Source: Streptomyces xanthii (GTDB lineage: Bacteria; Actinomycetota; Actinomycetes; Streptomycetales; Streptomycetaceae). From it: 64,000 nucleotides of DNA. Each line of letters begins with the position of its first letter. The first letter of the stretch is position 1. Below are positions 39,415-46,923 of the stretch, piece after piece. The translations under genes were made by a program, and so were the position numbers. The notes beneath the pieces are model-generated. The model saw nothing but the letters and a program-made list of their open reading frames with translations, was not told the DNA's origin and did no database searches. The stretch is from contig NZ_CP061281.1 in assembly GCF_014621695.1 (NCBI RefSeq), positions 6,014,001-6,078,000 on the forward strand, given 5' to 3'.

Positions 39415-40539
39415 ATGATCGAAACGCCGACCCTGGTGGATCAGTACTGTCACGGAGTGCTCCGTACGGAACTGGGCCTCGGCACGTTCGAGGCCCACCT
39501 CGCCCGGGGCGAGGGACCGCCCGCCCCCGGCACCACCTTCTTCGACACCCAGACCGGGTTCGCGGTGCGCCGCTGGTGCCCGCCGCTGCTCGGCCTCGAA
39601 CCCCACTGCGCGCCCGCCCGCTATCTGGCCAGACGGCGCGAGCTCGGTGTCCTGGAAGCGGGCCGCAGACTGCTGCGCGGCAGCGGCATCACCACCTATC
39701 TCGTCGACACCGGCCTGCCCGACGACCTCACCGGACCCGCCGAGATGGCCTCCACCGGCGCCGCCGAGGCCCACGAGATCGTCCGCCTCGAACTGCTGGC
39801 CGAGCAGGTCGCGGACACCTCCGGATCCGTCGAGTCCTTCCTCGCGAACCTGGCCGAGTCGGTGCACGGCGCCGCCGCCGAAGCGGTCGCTTTCACCTCC
39901 GTCGCGGGCGTACGCCACGGACTGGCGCTGGCTCCCCAGCCGCCCGGGCCCGGCGAGGTGCGGGGCGCCGTGGGGCGCTGGCTCACCGCCCGCACGGTCG
40001 GCGGCCCCCTCACCGATCCGGTACTGCTGCGCCATCTGCTGTGGATCGCCGTGGCGACGGGCCGGCCGCTTCAACTGCACGCGGGGCTCGGCGACGCGGG
40101 CCTGCGCATCGACCGCACCGACCCGGTGCTCCTGGCCGACTTCGCACGGGCCACGGCCGGGCTCGGCACCGACCTCGTCCTGTTGCACGGCTACCCGTAC
40201 CACCGGCACGCGGCGCATCTGGCCGGGGTCTTCCCGCACGTCTACGCGGACCTCGGGCCGGCGCTCGCCCGGACGGGGGCGCGGGCCGCCGGTGTACTCG
40301 CGGAGATCCTCGAACTGGCGCCGTTCGGCAAGCTGCTCTTCTCCAGCGGGGCCCGGGGCATCCCGGAGCTGCACGTCGTGGGCGCCCGCTCGTTCCGCGA
40401 GGCACTGGGCCGGGTGCTCGGGGGCTGGGTGGCCGACGGGGCGTGGTCGGCGACCGACGCCCATCGTGTCGCGGGGATGATCTCCGCGGGCACGGCCCGG
40501 CGGGTGTACGGGCTCGGCGCTACGGACGCAGCCGGCTGA
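39415..40539 (+). CDS. Amidohydrolase-family protein (TIM-barrel metal hydrolase-like)
   Basis: A 374-residue protein, ATG with GGGGAG upstream. Beginning LVDQYCHG it has His positions where amidohydrolases bind metal, then LQLHAGLGD, DLVLLHGYPYHR and VYADLGPAL at the expected strand ends. The pattern resembles amidohydrolase 2 proteins and the hydrolase domain fused to glutamine synthetase in FluG-type proteins. The first HxH is degenerate (QYCHG), so activity is uncertain. Its 3' end overlaps the convergent MarR gene by 20 bp. Confidence 0.72.
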   Translation: MIETPTLVDQYCHGVLRTELGLGTFEAHLARGEGPPAPGTTFFDTQTGFAVRRWCPPLLGLEPHCAPARYLARRRELGVLEAGRRLLRGSGITTYLVDTGLPDDLTGPAEMASTGAAEAHEIVRLELLAEQVADTSGSVESFLANLAESVHGAAAEAVAFTSVAGVRHGLALAPQPPGPGEVRGAVGRWLTARTVGGPLTDPVLLRHLLWIAVATGRPLQLHAGLGDAGLRIDRTDPVLLADFARATAGLGTDLVLLHGYPYHRHAAHLAGVFPHVYADLGPALARTGARAAGVLAEILELAPFGKLLFSSGARGIPELHVVGARSFREALGRVLGGWVADGAWSATDAHRVAGMISAGTARRVYGLGATDAAG

Positions 40540-41074
40540 CCGACTCCGGGGTGAGGTGCCGGGCCAGCACGGCGAGCGCCTCGGTCACCTCGCGCAAGCG
40601 GTCGTCGGCGTCCGCGTCACCCCCGTCTTCCGCACTGTTCGCGCTTCGCGTGCCGCTCGCGCCGAGCGCCGTGGCCAGCGCTTCCTCGATCCCGGCGCCG
40701 CGGACCTCCTCGACGCGCTCGGAGACGGCCGCGGCCTGCCGGATCAGCTGCCGCCTGCCGTCCGCCGGATCGGGCGCGGTCTCGATCGAACCGCTCTCCT
40801 TCAGCCGGGCCACCGCTCCGGACACCTGGCTCTGCGGCAGGCCCGTGCGCGAGGCGATCGCGCCGACCGTCGTGTCGGCGTGCGCGTAGACGTCACTGAG
40901 GACGACGAGGACGGCGCGGGTGCCGCCGCGGAAGGTGCCCCCGCCGGTCCGGCTCCCGGTGCCTGTGCCGGTGCCGAGGGCGGGCTCGGGCAGCGCTTCC
41001 TCGCCGATCTTCATCAGCGTGCGGCCGAGCAGGAACAGCTCGACGGGCGTGAGGGGCTGGGACGGCTGACTCAT
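40520..41074 (-). CDS. MarR-family transcriptional regulator
   Basis: A 184-residue winged-helix regulator, ATG at 41072-41074. The DNA-binding helix is TTVGAIASRTGLPQSQVSGAVARLKESG and the wing is TAPDPADGRRQLI. A Gly/Thr low-complexity insertion (GTGTGTGSRTGGG) around residue 35 is unusual for the family. The AT-rich, ATCGA-repeat region just upstream (41075-41180) is its likely binding area, shared with the divergent alpha/beta hydrolase, which may be the target gene. Confidence 0.82.
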   Translation of the reverse strand: MSQPSQPLTPVELFLLGRTLMKIGEEALPEPALGTGTGTGSRTGGGTFRGGTRAVLVVLSDVYAHADTTVGAIASRTGLPQSQVSGAVARLKESGSIETAPDPADGRRQLIRQAAAVSERVEEVRGAGIEEALATALGASGTRSANSAEDGGDADADDRLREVTEALAVLARHLTPESVSRLRP

Positions 41075-41124
41075 GCCGGGATATTACATCGAGAGAGATG
41101 AATCGATCTCAATGCATCTGGTTC

Positions 41125-41146
41125 GATCAATCTAGCTCGATGGATC
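41125..41146. promoter_or_regulatory. 22-bp imperfect palindrome in the MarR/hydrolase divergent region
   Basis: GATCAATCTAGCTCGATGGATC has 9 of 11 symmetric pairs. The surrounding 41085-41175 holds at least six ATCGA/TCGAT pentamers and is markedly AT-rich. This is the probable operator for the adjacent MarR protein. Confidence 0.6.
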
Positions 41147-41244
41147 TGTCTTGATGTATCGAAATAGATGGAGTACGGTGAAGGTGTCGAGGGGAGCCGT
41201 GACCGGGTGCGGCTGCCCGATGTGCTGGGAGCCAGGGGGATGCG

Positions 41245-42090
41245 ATGTTTCTGACCGTCGACGGAGCCAAGCTGTACTACGAGGTCCGGGGCAGGGGCCC
41301 GGTCCTGCTGATCGCCCAGAGCGGGGAAGGGGACGCCGGCCGCAGCGCCGACCTGGTCGACCGACTCGTCGACCGGTACACGGTGGTGACCTACGACCGC
41401 CGGGGCCTGTCCCGCAGCGAGATCGCCGACCCGGGGCGTGGCGTGCGGATGGGGCAGCACGCCGACGACGCCCACCGGCTGCTGGCCGAGCTCACGGACC
41501 GGCCGGCGCTGATGCTGGGCTGCAGCATGGGCGCGTCCATCGGCCTGCACCTCGCGGTGCGGCACCCCGAGCAGCTGGCGACGCTCGTCGCCCACGAGCC
41601 GGTGTCACCCGCCCTGCTCCCGGCCGGCCGCAGGCCCCACCACGTGCGCGAACTGCGTGCGCTGCAGCAGGTGTACCGCGGCGGGGGACTGAAGGCGGCC
41701 CTCCCGGAGATGGCCCGCGTCCTGGGGATAGACCCCGTCCATCAGGAGACGGAGCCGGACATCACGCCGATGCCCCTCACTCCGCAACGCGCGACGAACT
41801 TCGCCTTCTTCATCGAGCAGGACTTCACCGCGGTCGTCCAGGCCGAGCTGGACGTGGAGGCCGTCGCCCGCTCGACGGTACGGATCGTGCCGGCGGTCGG
41901 CCGGGGCACGGCACCGGAGGTCTTCGACCGGCACTGCGCACTGGAGCTGGCGCGGCTGCGCGGGACGCCGGCACGCGAGTTCCCGGGCGGGCACAACGGG
42001 AACACGACGCATCCGCGGGCCTACGCGGCCCGCCTCATGGAGGTCCTGGAGGGCGGGCCGGAGGGCGGGCCGGATGGCGACGACGGTTGA
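41245..42090 (+). CDS. Alpha/beta hydrolase
   Basis: A 281-residue alpha/beta hydrolase, ATG with AGGGGG upstream. The oxyanion segment is VLLIAQSGEG, the YDRRGLSRSE turn follows, and the nucleophile elbow is GCSMGAS (Ser near residue 94). The late His is probably in PGGHNGNTTHP. No signal peptide is seen. The substrate is unknown. Divergence from a MarR regulator suggests induction by a small phenolic or lipophilic compound, a common theme for such pairs (inference). Confidence 0.85.
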   Translation: MFLTVDGAKLYYEVRGRGPVLLIAQSGEGDAGRSADLVDRLVDRYTVVTYDRRGLSRSEIADPGRGVRMGQHADDAHRLLAELTDRPALMLGCSMGASIGLHLAVRHPEQLATLVAHEPVSPALLPAGRRPHHVRELRALQQVYRGGGLKAALPEMARVLGIDPVHQETEPDITPMPLTPQRATNFAFFIEQDFTAVVQAELDVEAVARSTVRIVPAVGRGTAPEVFDRHCALELARLRGTPAREFPGGHNGNTTHPRAYAARLMEVLEGGPEGGPDGDDG

Positions 42091-42127
42091 GGGGCGCCGC
42101 CGGGCGCCGGGATCAGTGGCGCCGGGG

Positions 42128-43123
42128 TCAGACGGAGGACAGCTCGGGGTCGGCCTGGGCCGGCAGGTCCACCGCCGCGGCGGGGCGCTCGCGCAGGGAG
42201 AGGACGACGCGCAGGACGCCGATCCACACCAGGGCCGAGCCCAGCATGTGCAGGCCGACGAGGATCTCGGGCAGGTCCGTGAAGTACTGGACGTAGCCGA
42301 TGACACCCTGGGCCAGCAGGATCAGGAACAGGTCGCGGGTGCGGTGCAGAGGCCCGCGCGGGGCGTCGACGGCCTTGAGGACGAACCACAGGGCGAAGGT
42401 CAGCGTCACCACGATCCAGGCCAGCACGGCGTGCGCCTTGGTGACCGTCTCCCAGTCCAGCGGCATGCGCTTGACGTCGCTGGAGTCGCCGGCGTGCGGG
42501 CCCGCGCCGGTGACGACGGTGCCGACGGCGATGAGCGCGCCGGACGCCGCGATCATGAACCAGACCAGCTGCTTGACCGACTTGCCGACCAGCGGACGCG
42601 GCTCGGAGTCGCCCTCACGGCTGCGCTGCCACATCAGCACGGCGACCGTGAGGAGGGCGGTGGTGAGGATGAAGTGGGCCGCGACCGTGTACGGGTTGAG
42701 GCCGACCAGGACGACGATGCCGCCCAGCACGGCGTTGCCCATGACGATCCAGAACTGGGTCCAGCCCAGACGGGTCAGCGAGCGGCGCCACGGCTTCTGC
42801 GAGCGGGCCGCGATGATGGCCCAGCCGACCGCGGCGCACAGCACATAGGTGAGCATGCGGTTGCCGAACTCGATGGCTCCGTGGAAGCCCATCTCGCTCG
42901 TGGCGGTCAGCGACTGGTCGGTGCACTTGGGCCAGGTCGGGCAGCCGAGTCCCGAGCCGGTCAGGCGCACGGCCCCGCCGGTCACGACGATGACGACGGT
43001 CATGACGACGGCGGACATGGTCGCGCGCTGCACGGTCCGCTGGGTCGGAGTCCAGCGGGCGGCGATGAAGGCGAGCGGGTTGCGCACCGCCTGCGCGGCG
43101 TCGGCGCGAGTCAGCTTTGGCAC
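42128..43123 (-). CDS. ctaA: Heme A synthase
   Basis: Converts heme O to heme A with CtaB's product, 331 residues from the GTG at 43121-43123. A TACGAT hexamer 6 bp before the start hints at a leaderless message. An ATG at 43151-43153 is the alternative. Eight membrane helices are visible. The conserved histidines lie in MGFHGAIEFGNRM, PYTVAAHFILTTAL, VTKAHAVLAW and LVGLHMLGSALVW. The cysteine pair loop (GCPTWPKC) after the first helix is present as in Gram-positive CtaA. Confidence 0.95.
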   Translation of the reverse strand: MPKLTRADAAQAVRNPLAFIAARWTPTQRTVQRATMSAVVMTVVIVVTGGAVRLTGSGLGCPTWPKCTDQSLTATSEMGFHGAIEFGNRMLTYVLCAAVGWAIIAARSQKPWRRSLTRLGWTQFWIVMGNAVLGGIVVLVGLNPYTVAAHFILTTALLTVAVLMWQRSREGDSEPRPLVGKSVKQLVWFMIAASGALIAVGTVVTGAGPHAGDSSDVKRMPLDWETVTKAHAVLAWIVVTLTFALWFVLKAVDAPRGPLHRTRDLFLILLAQGVIGYVQYFTDLPEILVGLHMLGSALVWIGVLRVVLSLRERPAAAVDLPAQADPELSSV

Positions 43124-43201
43124 GGGCCCATCGTAGGCGCCGCCCTTGTGCATCTGTTCACGAGGGGGTGCGAACCGGACGTGAGGTGTCTCTCGGTTCT
43201 C

Positions 43202-43239
43202 CCGGCCGGCGGCCCGACCCGGGGGTGCAGGCCGGCCGG
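43202..43239 (-). terminator. Possible hairpin between the ABC exporter and ctaA
   Basis: CCGGCCGGC (43202-43210) pairs with GCCGGCCGG (43231-43239), 9 bp, 20-nt loop, just after the permease stop. There is no T tract, and the arms are partly self-palindromic, so the role is uncertain. Confidence 0.4.
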
Positions 43240-43244
43240 TCGGC

Positions 43245-44012
43245 TCACTCCCAGCGGAAGAAGCGGCCTGCCGCCCCGAGCCCGACGACGGCCCAGACGG
43301 CGAGGATCCCCAGGTCGGCCCAGGGCATGCCCGCCCCGTGCTGGAGGACGTCCCGCAGGCCGTCGGACAGCGCCGAGATCGGCAGCAGGCCGAGCACCGA
43401 CTGGGCGGCGTCCGGGAACTTGTCGAGCGGCACGATGACACCGCCGCCGACGAGCAGCAGCAGGAAGACCAGGTTGGCCGCGGCGAGCGTGGCCTCCGCC
43501 TTGAGGGTGCCGGCCATCAGCAGACCGAGGCCCGAGAAGGCGGCGGTACCGAGCACGAGGAGGAGCAGCACGGCGAAGGGGTTGCCGTGCGGTGACCAGC
43601 CGAGCCCGAAGGCGATGGCGACGAGCAGGACGACCTGGAGCACCTCGGTGACCAGGACCGAGAGCGTCTTGGCCGTCATCAGGGCCCAGCGCGGCAGCGG
43701 CGAGGCGCCGAGCCGCTTGAGCACGCCGTAGCGGCGCTCGAAGCCCGTCGCGATGGCCTGCCCGGTGAAGGCCGTCGACATGACGGCGAGCGCCAGGATG
43801 CCGGGAGTCAGGAAGTCCACGGCCTTCCCGGACCCGGTGTCGACGATGTCGACGGACGAGAACAGAACGAGCAGGAGGGTGGGGATGACGACCGTGAGCA
43901 GCAGCTGTTCGCCGTTGCGCAGCAGCATCTTGGTCTCGAGCGCGGCCTGCGCGGCGATCATGCGGGGGAGCGGGGCGGCTCCCGGGGCGGGCGTGTACGT
44001 ACCGGCGCTCAT
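43245..44012 (-). CDS. ABC-2-type exporter permease
   Basis: A 255-residue ABC-2 membrane protein from the ATG at 44010-44012. A cytoplasmic N-terminus leads into six hydrophobic segments, beginning LLLTVVIPTLLLVLFSSVDI, with the family motif RRYGVLKRLGASPLPRWAL. It pairs with the ATPase at 44101-45024 as a DrrAB-like exporter. Its ATG overlaps the stop of a 31-codon reading created by a local duplication (44009-44104). Confidence 0.9.
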   Translation of the reverse strand: MSAGTYTPAPGAAPLPRMIAAQAALETKMLLRNGEQLLLTVVIPTLLLVLFSSVDIVDTGSGKAVDFLTPGILALAVMSTAFTGQAIATGFERRYGVLKRLGASPLPRWALMTAKTLSVLVTEVLQVVLLVAIAFGLGWSPHGNPFAVLLLLVLGTAAFSGLGLLMAGTLKAEATLAAANLVFLLLLVGGGVIVPLDKFPDAAQSVLGLLPISALSDGLRDVLQHGAGMPWADLGILAVWAVVGLGAAGRFFRWE

Positions 44013-44104
44013 CCGCGCAGCTCCTTGCCGGTCGGTTCGAGGCTGTGTCTCCCGGGGGCGCCCCCCGGACCCCCGGCCGGTGAGGTCGGATCGGTCGTGC
44101 TCAT
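44009..44104 (-). CDS. 31-codon reading frame created by duplication of the ATPase-permease junction
   Basis: Begins at an ATG overlapping the ATPase stop (ATGA) and ends TGKELRG at a TGA overlapping the permease start (ATGA). Its last 10 residues copy the ATPase C-terminus, and the first 20 are Gly/Pro-rich filler. It is likely translated as a coupling peptide or is inert; no function is claimed. Confidence 0.45.
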   Translation of the reverse strand: MSTTDPTSPAGGPGGAPGRHSLEPTGKELRG

Positions 44105-44133
44105 CCGCGTAGCTCCTTGCCGGTCAGTTCGAG
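44009..44133. repeat. 33-bp direct repeat, 31/33 identical, 92 bp apart
   Basis: 44009-44041 and 44101-44133 differ at two positions only. Each copy carries the end of the ATPase coding sequence (TGKELRG-stop) plus an overlapping ATG. One copy is functional as the ATPase end and the other as the lead-in to the permease. Confidence 0.9.
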
Positions 44134-45024
44134 AAAGACGTCTTCGAGGGTGTGCCGCTCGACGGAGATCTTGTCGGGCATCACGCCGTGCTGGGCGCAC
44201 CAGGAGGTGACCGTCGCCAGGAGCTGGGGGTCGACCTTGCCGGAGACGCGGTAGGAGCCCGGGGTGAGTTCGGCGGCCGTGGAGTCGGCGGGCAGGGCCT
44301 TGAGGAGGGAGGCCACGTCGAGGCCGGGGCGACCGGAGAAGCGCAGGGTGTTCTCGGCGCCGCCGCGGCACAGCTGCTCCGGGGAGCCCTGGGCGATGAC
44401 GCGGCCGGCGTCGACGATCGCGACGTCGTCGGCGAGCTGCTCGGCCTCGTCCATGTAGTGCGTGGTGAGGACGACCGAGGCGCCGTCGGTCCGCAGGTCG
44501 CGGACCAGGTCCCAGGTCGCGCGGCGGGCCTGGGGGTCGAGGCCGGCGGTGGGTTCGTCGAGGAAGACCAGTTCGGGTCGGCCGACGACGGCCATCGCGA
44601 GGGCGAGGCGCTGCTGCTGTCCGCCGGACAGGCGCCGGTAGGTGGTGCGGCCGCAGCTGCCGAGGCCGAGACGCTCGATCAGGGCGTCCACGTCGAGCGG
44701 GTGGGCGTGCAGCTTGGCCACGTGGCGGAGCATCTCGTCGGCGCGGGCACCGGAGTAGACGCCGCCGGACTGCAGCATCACGCCGATGCGGGGACGCAGC
44801 TGGGAGGCCTGCTTCACGGGGTCGAGGCCGAGCACCCGGGCGGTGCCGCCGTCGGGCCTGCGGTAGCCCTCGCAGATCTCGACGGTGGTCGTCTTGCCGG
44901 CGCCGTTGGGGCCGAGGACGGCCGTGATGCCGGGGGCCGTCGTGAGGTCGAGGCCGTCGACCGCGGTTTTGCTTCCGTACCGCTTCACCAGTCCGGTGAG
45001 GTGGACGACAGGCTCGCTTCGCAT
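44101..45024 (-). CDS. ABC exporter ATP-binding protein (DrrA-like)
   Basis: A 307-residue ATPase from the ATG at 45022-45024; a TTG three codons earlier is possible. Walker A is GPNGAGKTTT near residue 40, the signature is LSGGQQQRLALAMAV, Walker B is LVFLDEPTAGLD and the H-loop VLTTHYMDEAEQLAD. The C-terminal extension resembles DrrA-type drug exporters. A TAGACT hexamer 8 bp before the ATG suggests a very short or absent leader. It forms an exporter with the permease at 43245-44012; the substrate is unknown. Confidence 0.92.
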   Translation of the reverse strand: MRSEPVVHLTGLVKRYGSKTAVDGLDLTTAPGITAVLGPNGAGKTTTVEICEGYRRPDGGTARVLGLDPVKQASQLRPRIGVMLQSGGVYSGARADEMLRHVAKLHAHPLDVDALIERLGLGSCGRTTYRRLSGGQQQRLALAMAVVGRPELVFLDEPTAGLDPQARRATWDLVRDLRTDGASVVLTTHYMDEAEQLADDVAIVDAGRVIAQGSPEQLCRGGAENTLRFSGRPGLDVASLLKALPADSTAAELTPGSYRVSGKVDPQLLATVTSWCAQHGVMPDKISVERHTLEDVFLELTGKELRG

Positions 45025-45089
45025 GGTGGCCAAGTCTAAGGACGGTGCTGACGGCCCCCGCCGCTGGGGCGCTCGGAGGGGGACCGGTC

Positions 45090-45112
45090 GGGACTGGGTG
45101 GGACTGGGTGGG
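45090..45112 (+). repeat. G-rich tandem repeat with G-quadruplex potential
   Basis: GGGACTGGGT repeated twice then GGG: five GGG runs separated by 1-3 nt. It lies in the 142-bp spacer between the divergent... co-directional ATPase and the AAC(3) gene, upstream of the ATPase promoter. Further degenerate GGA-TCGG units follow to about 45147. Confidence 0.75.
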
Positions 45113-45166
45113 ACCGGACGGGATCGGAGGGGGATCGGGGAGAGAGGGGTGCGACGGACAGGGGCG

Positions 45167-45964
45167 TCAGGGGGTGGCCGGGCGGTTCTGGGCGAGCCAC
45201 TTCGTCGCGTAGGCGACGGCGTCGTCGACGGGGAACAGCCGGGCGTCGGCGGCGCCGACGCGGCCGCGGGTGACCAGGGGCGAGTCCTGCTCGAAGGCGG
45301 CGCCGAGTTCGTCGAAGCGCTCGCTGGAGATGGTCACCTCGGTGACGTGCTCCCAGCCGGCCGGGCCGGGGCGCCCAGCGTCCTCGGTCGCGGGCGAGGG
45401 GAGGCGGTACTCGGCCAGGTGGAAGCTGGTGCACGCGTCATAGCCGGCGCCGAGCAGCAGGACCCGGGCGCCGCGTTCCTCGAGCCGGGCGAGGGGGCTG
45501 CGGTCGCCGAGCCGGCAGTCGGGGGCGTGCCCCTCGACGATCTCGGCGGCGCGGGCGCCGAGCGCGGCGAAGGAGGTCTGCGGGTGGGCGCTGCGCAGGG
45601 CGCCCGGCCAGGTCCGCACGGTCTCGGGGACGACGCCGACGCCGAGGGTGGGCGTGGTCAGGGGGTCGTAGGCGGGCATGGTCGCGCGGATGGTGGGCCA
45701 CCAGTTCGCGGGGACGGCCGGATTGCTCCAGATCGACGGATCGGTGAGGTCGCCGGACTGGGTGGGCACGGCAAGCGTGCCTGCGGGGCCGAGGGCGTCG
45801 AGCAGGGCGCGTACGACGGTCACGGCGCCGCCGTTGACCCAGCCGAGACGGGAGAGGGACGTATGGACGAGGAGGATCTCGCCGGGTTCGACGCCGAGGG
45901 CGCGGAGGTCGGCGGCGAGGGAGCCGCGGGTGACGAGAGGGCCGGTCGGCAGGGGCGTGGGCAT
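45167..45964 (-). CDS. Aminoglycoside N(3)-acetyltransferase-family protein
   Basis: A 265-residue AAC(3)/antibiotic NAT-family enzyme from the ATG at 45962-45964; a GTG at 46070-46072 would add 36 residues of unrelated sequence. The acetyl-CoA-side motif ILLVHTSLSRLGWVNGGA and the signature RSAHPQTSFAALG with its conserved His are intact, as is CTSFHLAEY near the end. Such chromosomal genes are common in streptomycetes, and resistance cannot be assumed. Its upstream region is shared with sufR. Confidence 0.85.
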   Translation of the reverse strand: MPTPLPTGPLVTRGSLAADLRALGVEPGEILLVHTSLSRLGWVNGGAVTVVRALLDALGPAGTLAVPTQSGDLTDPSIWSNPAVPANWWPTIRATMPAYDPLTTPTLGVGVVPETVRTWPGALRSAHPQTSFAALGARAAEIVEGHAPDCRLGDRSPLARLEERGARVLLLGAGYDACTSFHLAEYRLPSPATEDAGRPGPAGWEHVTEVTISSERFDELGAAFEQDSPLVTRGRVGAADARLFPVDDAVAYATKWLAQNRPATP

Positions 45965-46069
45965 GATCCGGAGTCTGCGCGCGGGCGGCGCCGGGGACCA
46001 GGGGATTTCGGGCCAGGAGCCGCCCGGCTGATCGATCAAAGATCGTTTCCGCAGGTCACGCCGCGTGTC

Positions 46070-46089
46070 CACTTAGGCAAACCTAAGTG
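46070..46089. promoter_or_regulatory. Perfect 8-bp inverted repeat between AAC(3) and sufR
   Basis: CACTTAGG (46070-46077) and CCTAAGTG (46082-46089), 4-bp spacer. TTAGG/CCTAA half-sites resemble those of DtxR/IdeR iron boxes, but those have 9 bp between the halves, so this is not a standard iron box. It lies 70 bp before the sufR start. Confidence 0.65.
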
Positions 46090-46145
46090 ATGCACGGCAC
46101 CGTGTGCTCGTCACCACGCCGCTTGTCAGGCTCTGAGGAATTACG

Positions 46146-46159
46146 CAACAATGGCGTTG
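46146..46159. promoter_or_regulatory. SufR operator overlapping the sufR start codon
   Basis: CAAC-AATGGC-GTTG fits the CAAC-N6-GTTG site that I recall for Streptomyces SufR. Its last G is the first base of the sufR GTG at 46159. Binding would block initiation directly. Confidence 0.72.
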
Positions 46160-46923
46160 TGAAAAACGTCGGCGAGGCTCAGGAGGCTCCTGCGGGAGCC
46201 CCGCACGAGGAGCTCGCGACCGGGTTTCGTAGCGATCGATCGACGCGCAACCGGGTCGCGCGGTCCATCCTGGACCACGGCCCCTCCACGGTCGCCGACC
46301 TCGCCGGACGTCTCGGCCTCACCCAGGCCGCCGTCCGCCGTCACCTGGACGCCCTGGTCGCCGACGACGTCGTGGAGGCCAAGGAGCAGCGGGTCTACGG
46401 CGCGCGCACCCGCGGCCGCCCCGCCAAGGTGTTCGCCCTGACGGACTGCGGCCGGGACGCCTTCGACCAGTCCTACGACAAGCTCGCCGCCGACGCCCTG
46501 CGCTGGATCCAGGAGCAGGCCGGCGGGGACGAGGCGGTCGTCGCGTTCGCCCGGGCCCGGATCGCCGCGCAGGCCGCGCCGTACAAGGCGGCCGTCGAGG
46601 CGGTGGAGCCCGAGGAGCGGGCCCAGGCCCTGGCCAGGGCGCTGAGCGCCGACGGGTACGCTGCCACTGCGCGCAGCGCGCCCCTCCCGCAACACGGCGA
46701 GCAGCTCTGCCAGCACCACTGTCCGGTCGCCCACGTGGCGGAGCAGTTCCCGCAGCTTTGCGAGGCGGAGACCGAGATGTTCTCCCGACTGCTCGGCACA
46801 CACGTACAGCGACTGGCCACCATCGCCCACGGCGACGGCGTCTGCACGACGTTCATCCCCAAGGGCGCCACCGAGACCATCACCAACGCATCTGCAAGCA
46901 CCGCCGGGAGGAACCCCGCATGA
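46159..46923 (+). CDS. sufR: SUF operon repressor SufR
   Basis: Iron-sulfur-sensing repressor of the suf operon, 254 residues. The GTG at 46159 is chosen because it fits the operator and family start. The N-terminal winged helix reads [26 protein letters not shown]. The cluster-binding cysteines are in LCQHHC and the following PQLC near residues 180-200, expected to hold a [4Fe-4S] cluster. When clusters are scarce, apo-SufR should release the operator and raise suf expression. Its end overlaps sufB (ATGA), so it is the first gene of the operon it controls. Confidence 0.93.
   Translation: MKNVGEAQEAPAGAPHEELATGFRSDRSTRNRVARSILDHGPSTVADLAGRLGLTQAAVRRHLDALVADDVVEAKEQRVYGARTRGRPAKVFALTDCGRDAFDQSYDKLAADALRWIQEQAGGDEAVVAFARARIAAQAAPYKAAVEAVEPEERAQALARALSADGYAATARSAPLPQHGEQLCQHHCPVAHVAEQFPQLCEAETEMFSRLLGTHVQRLATIAHGDGVCTTFIPKGATETITNASASTAGRNPA

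Noticed and set aside
46070..46089. Standard DmdR/IdeR iron box
   Set aside because: The half-sites match but the spacer is 4 bp rather than 9, so it was kept only as an unassigned palindrome.
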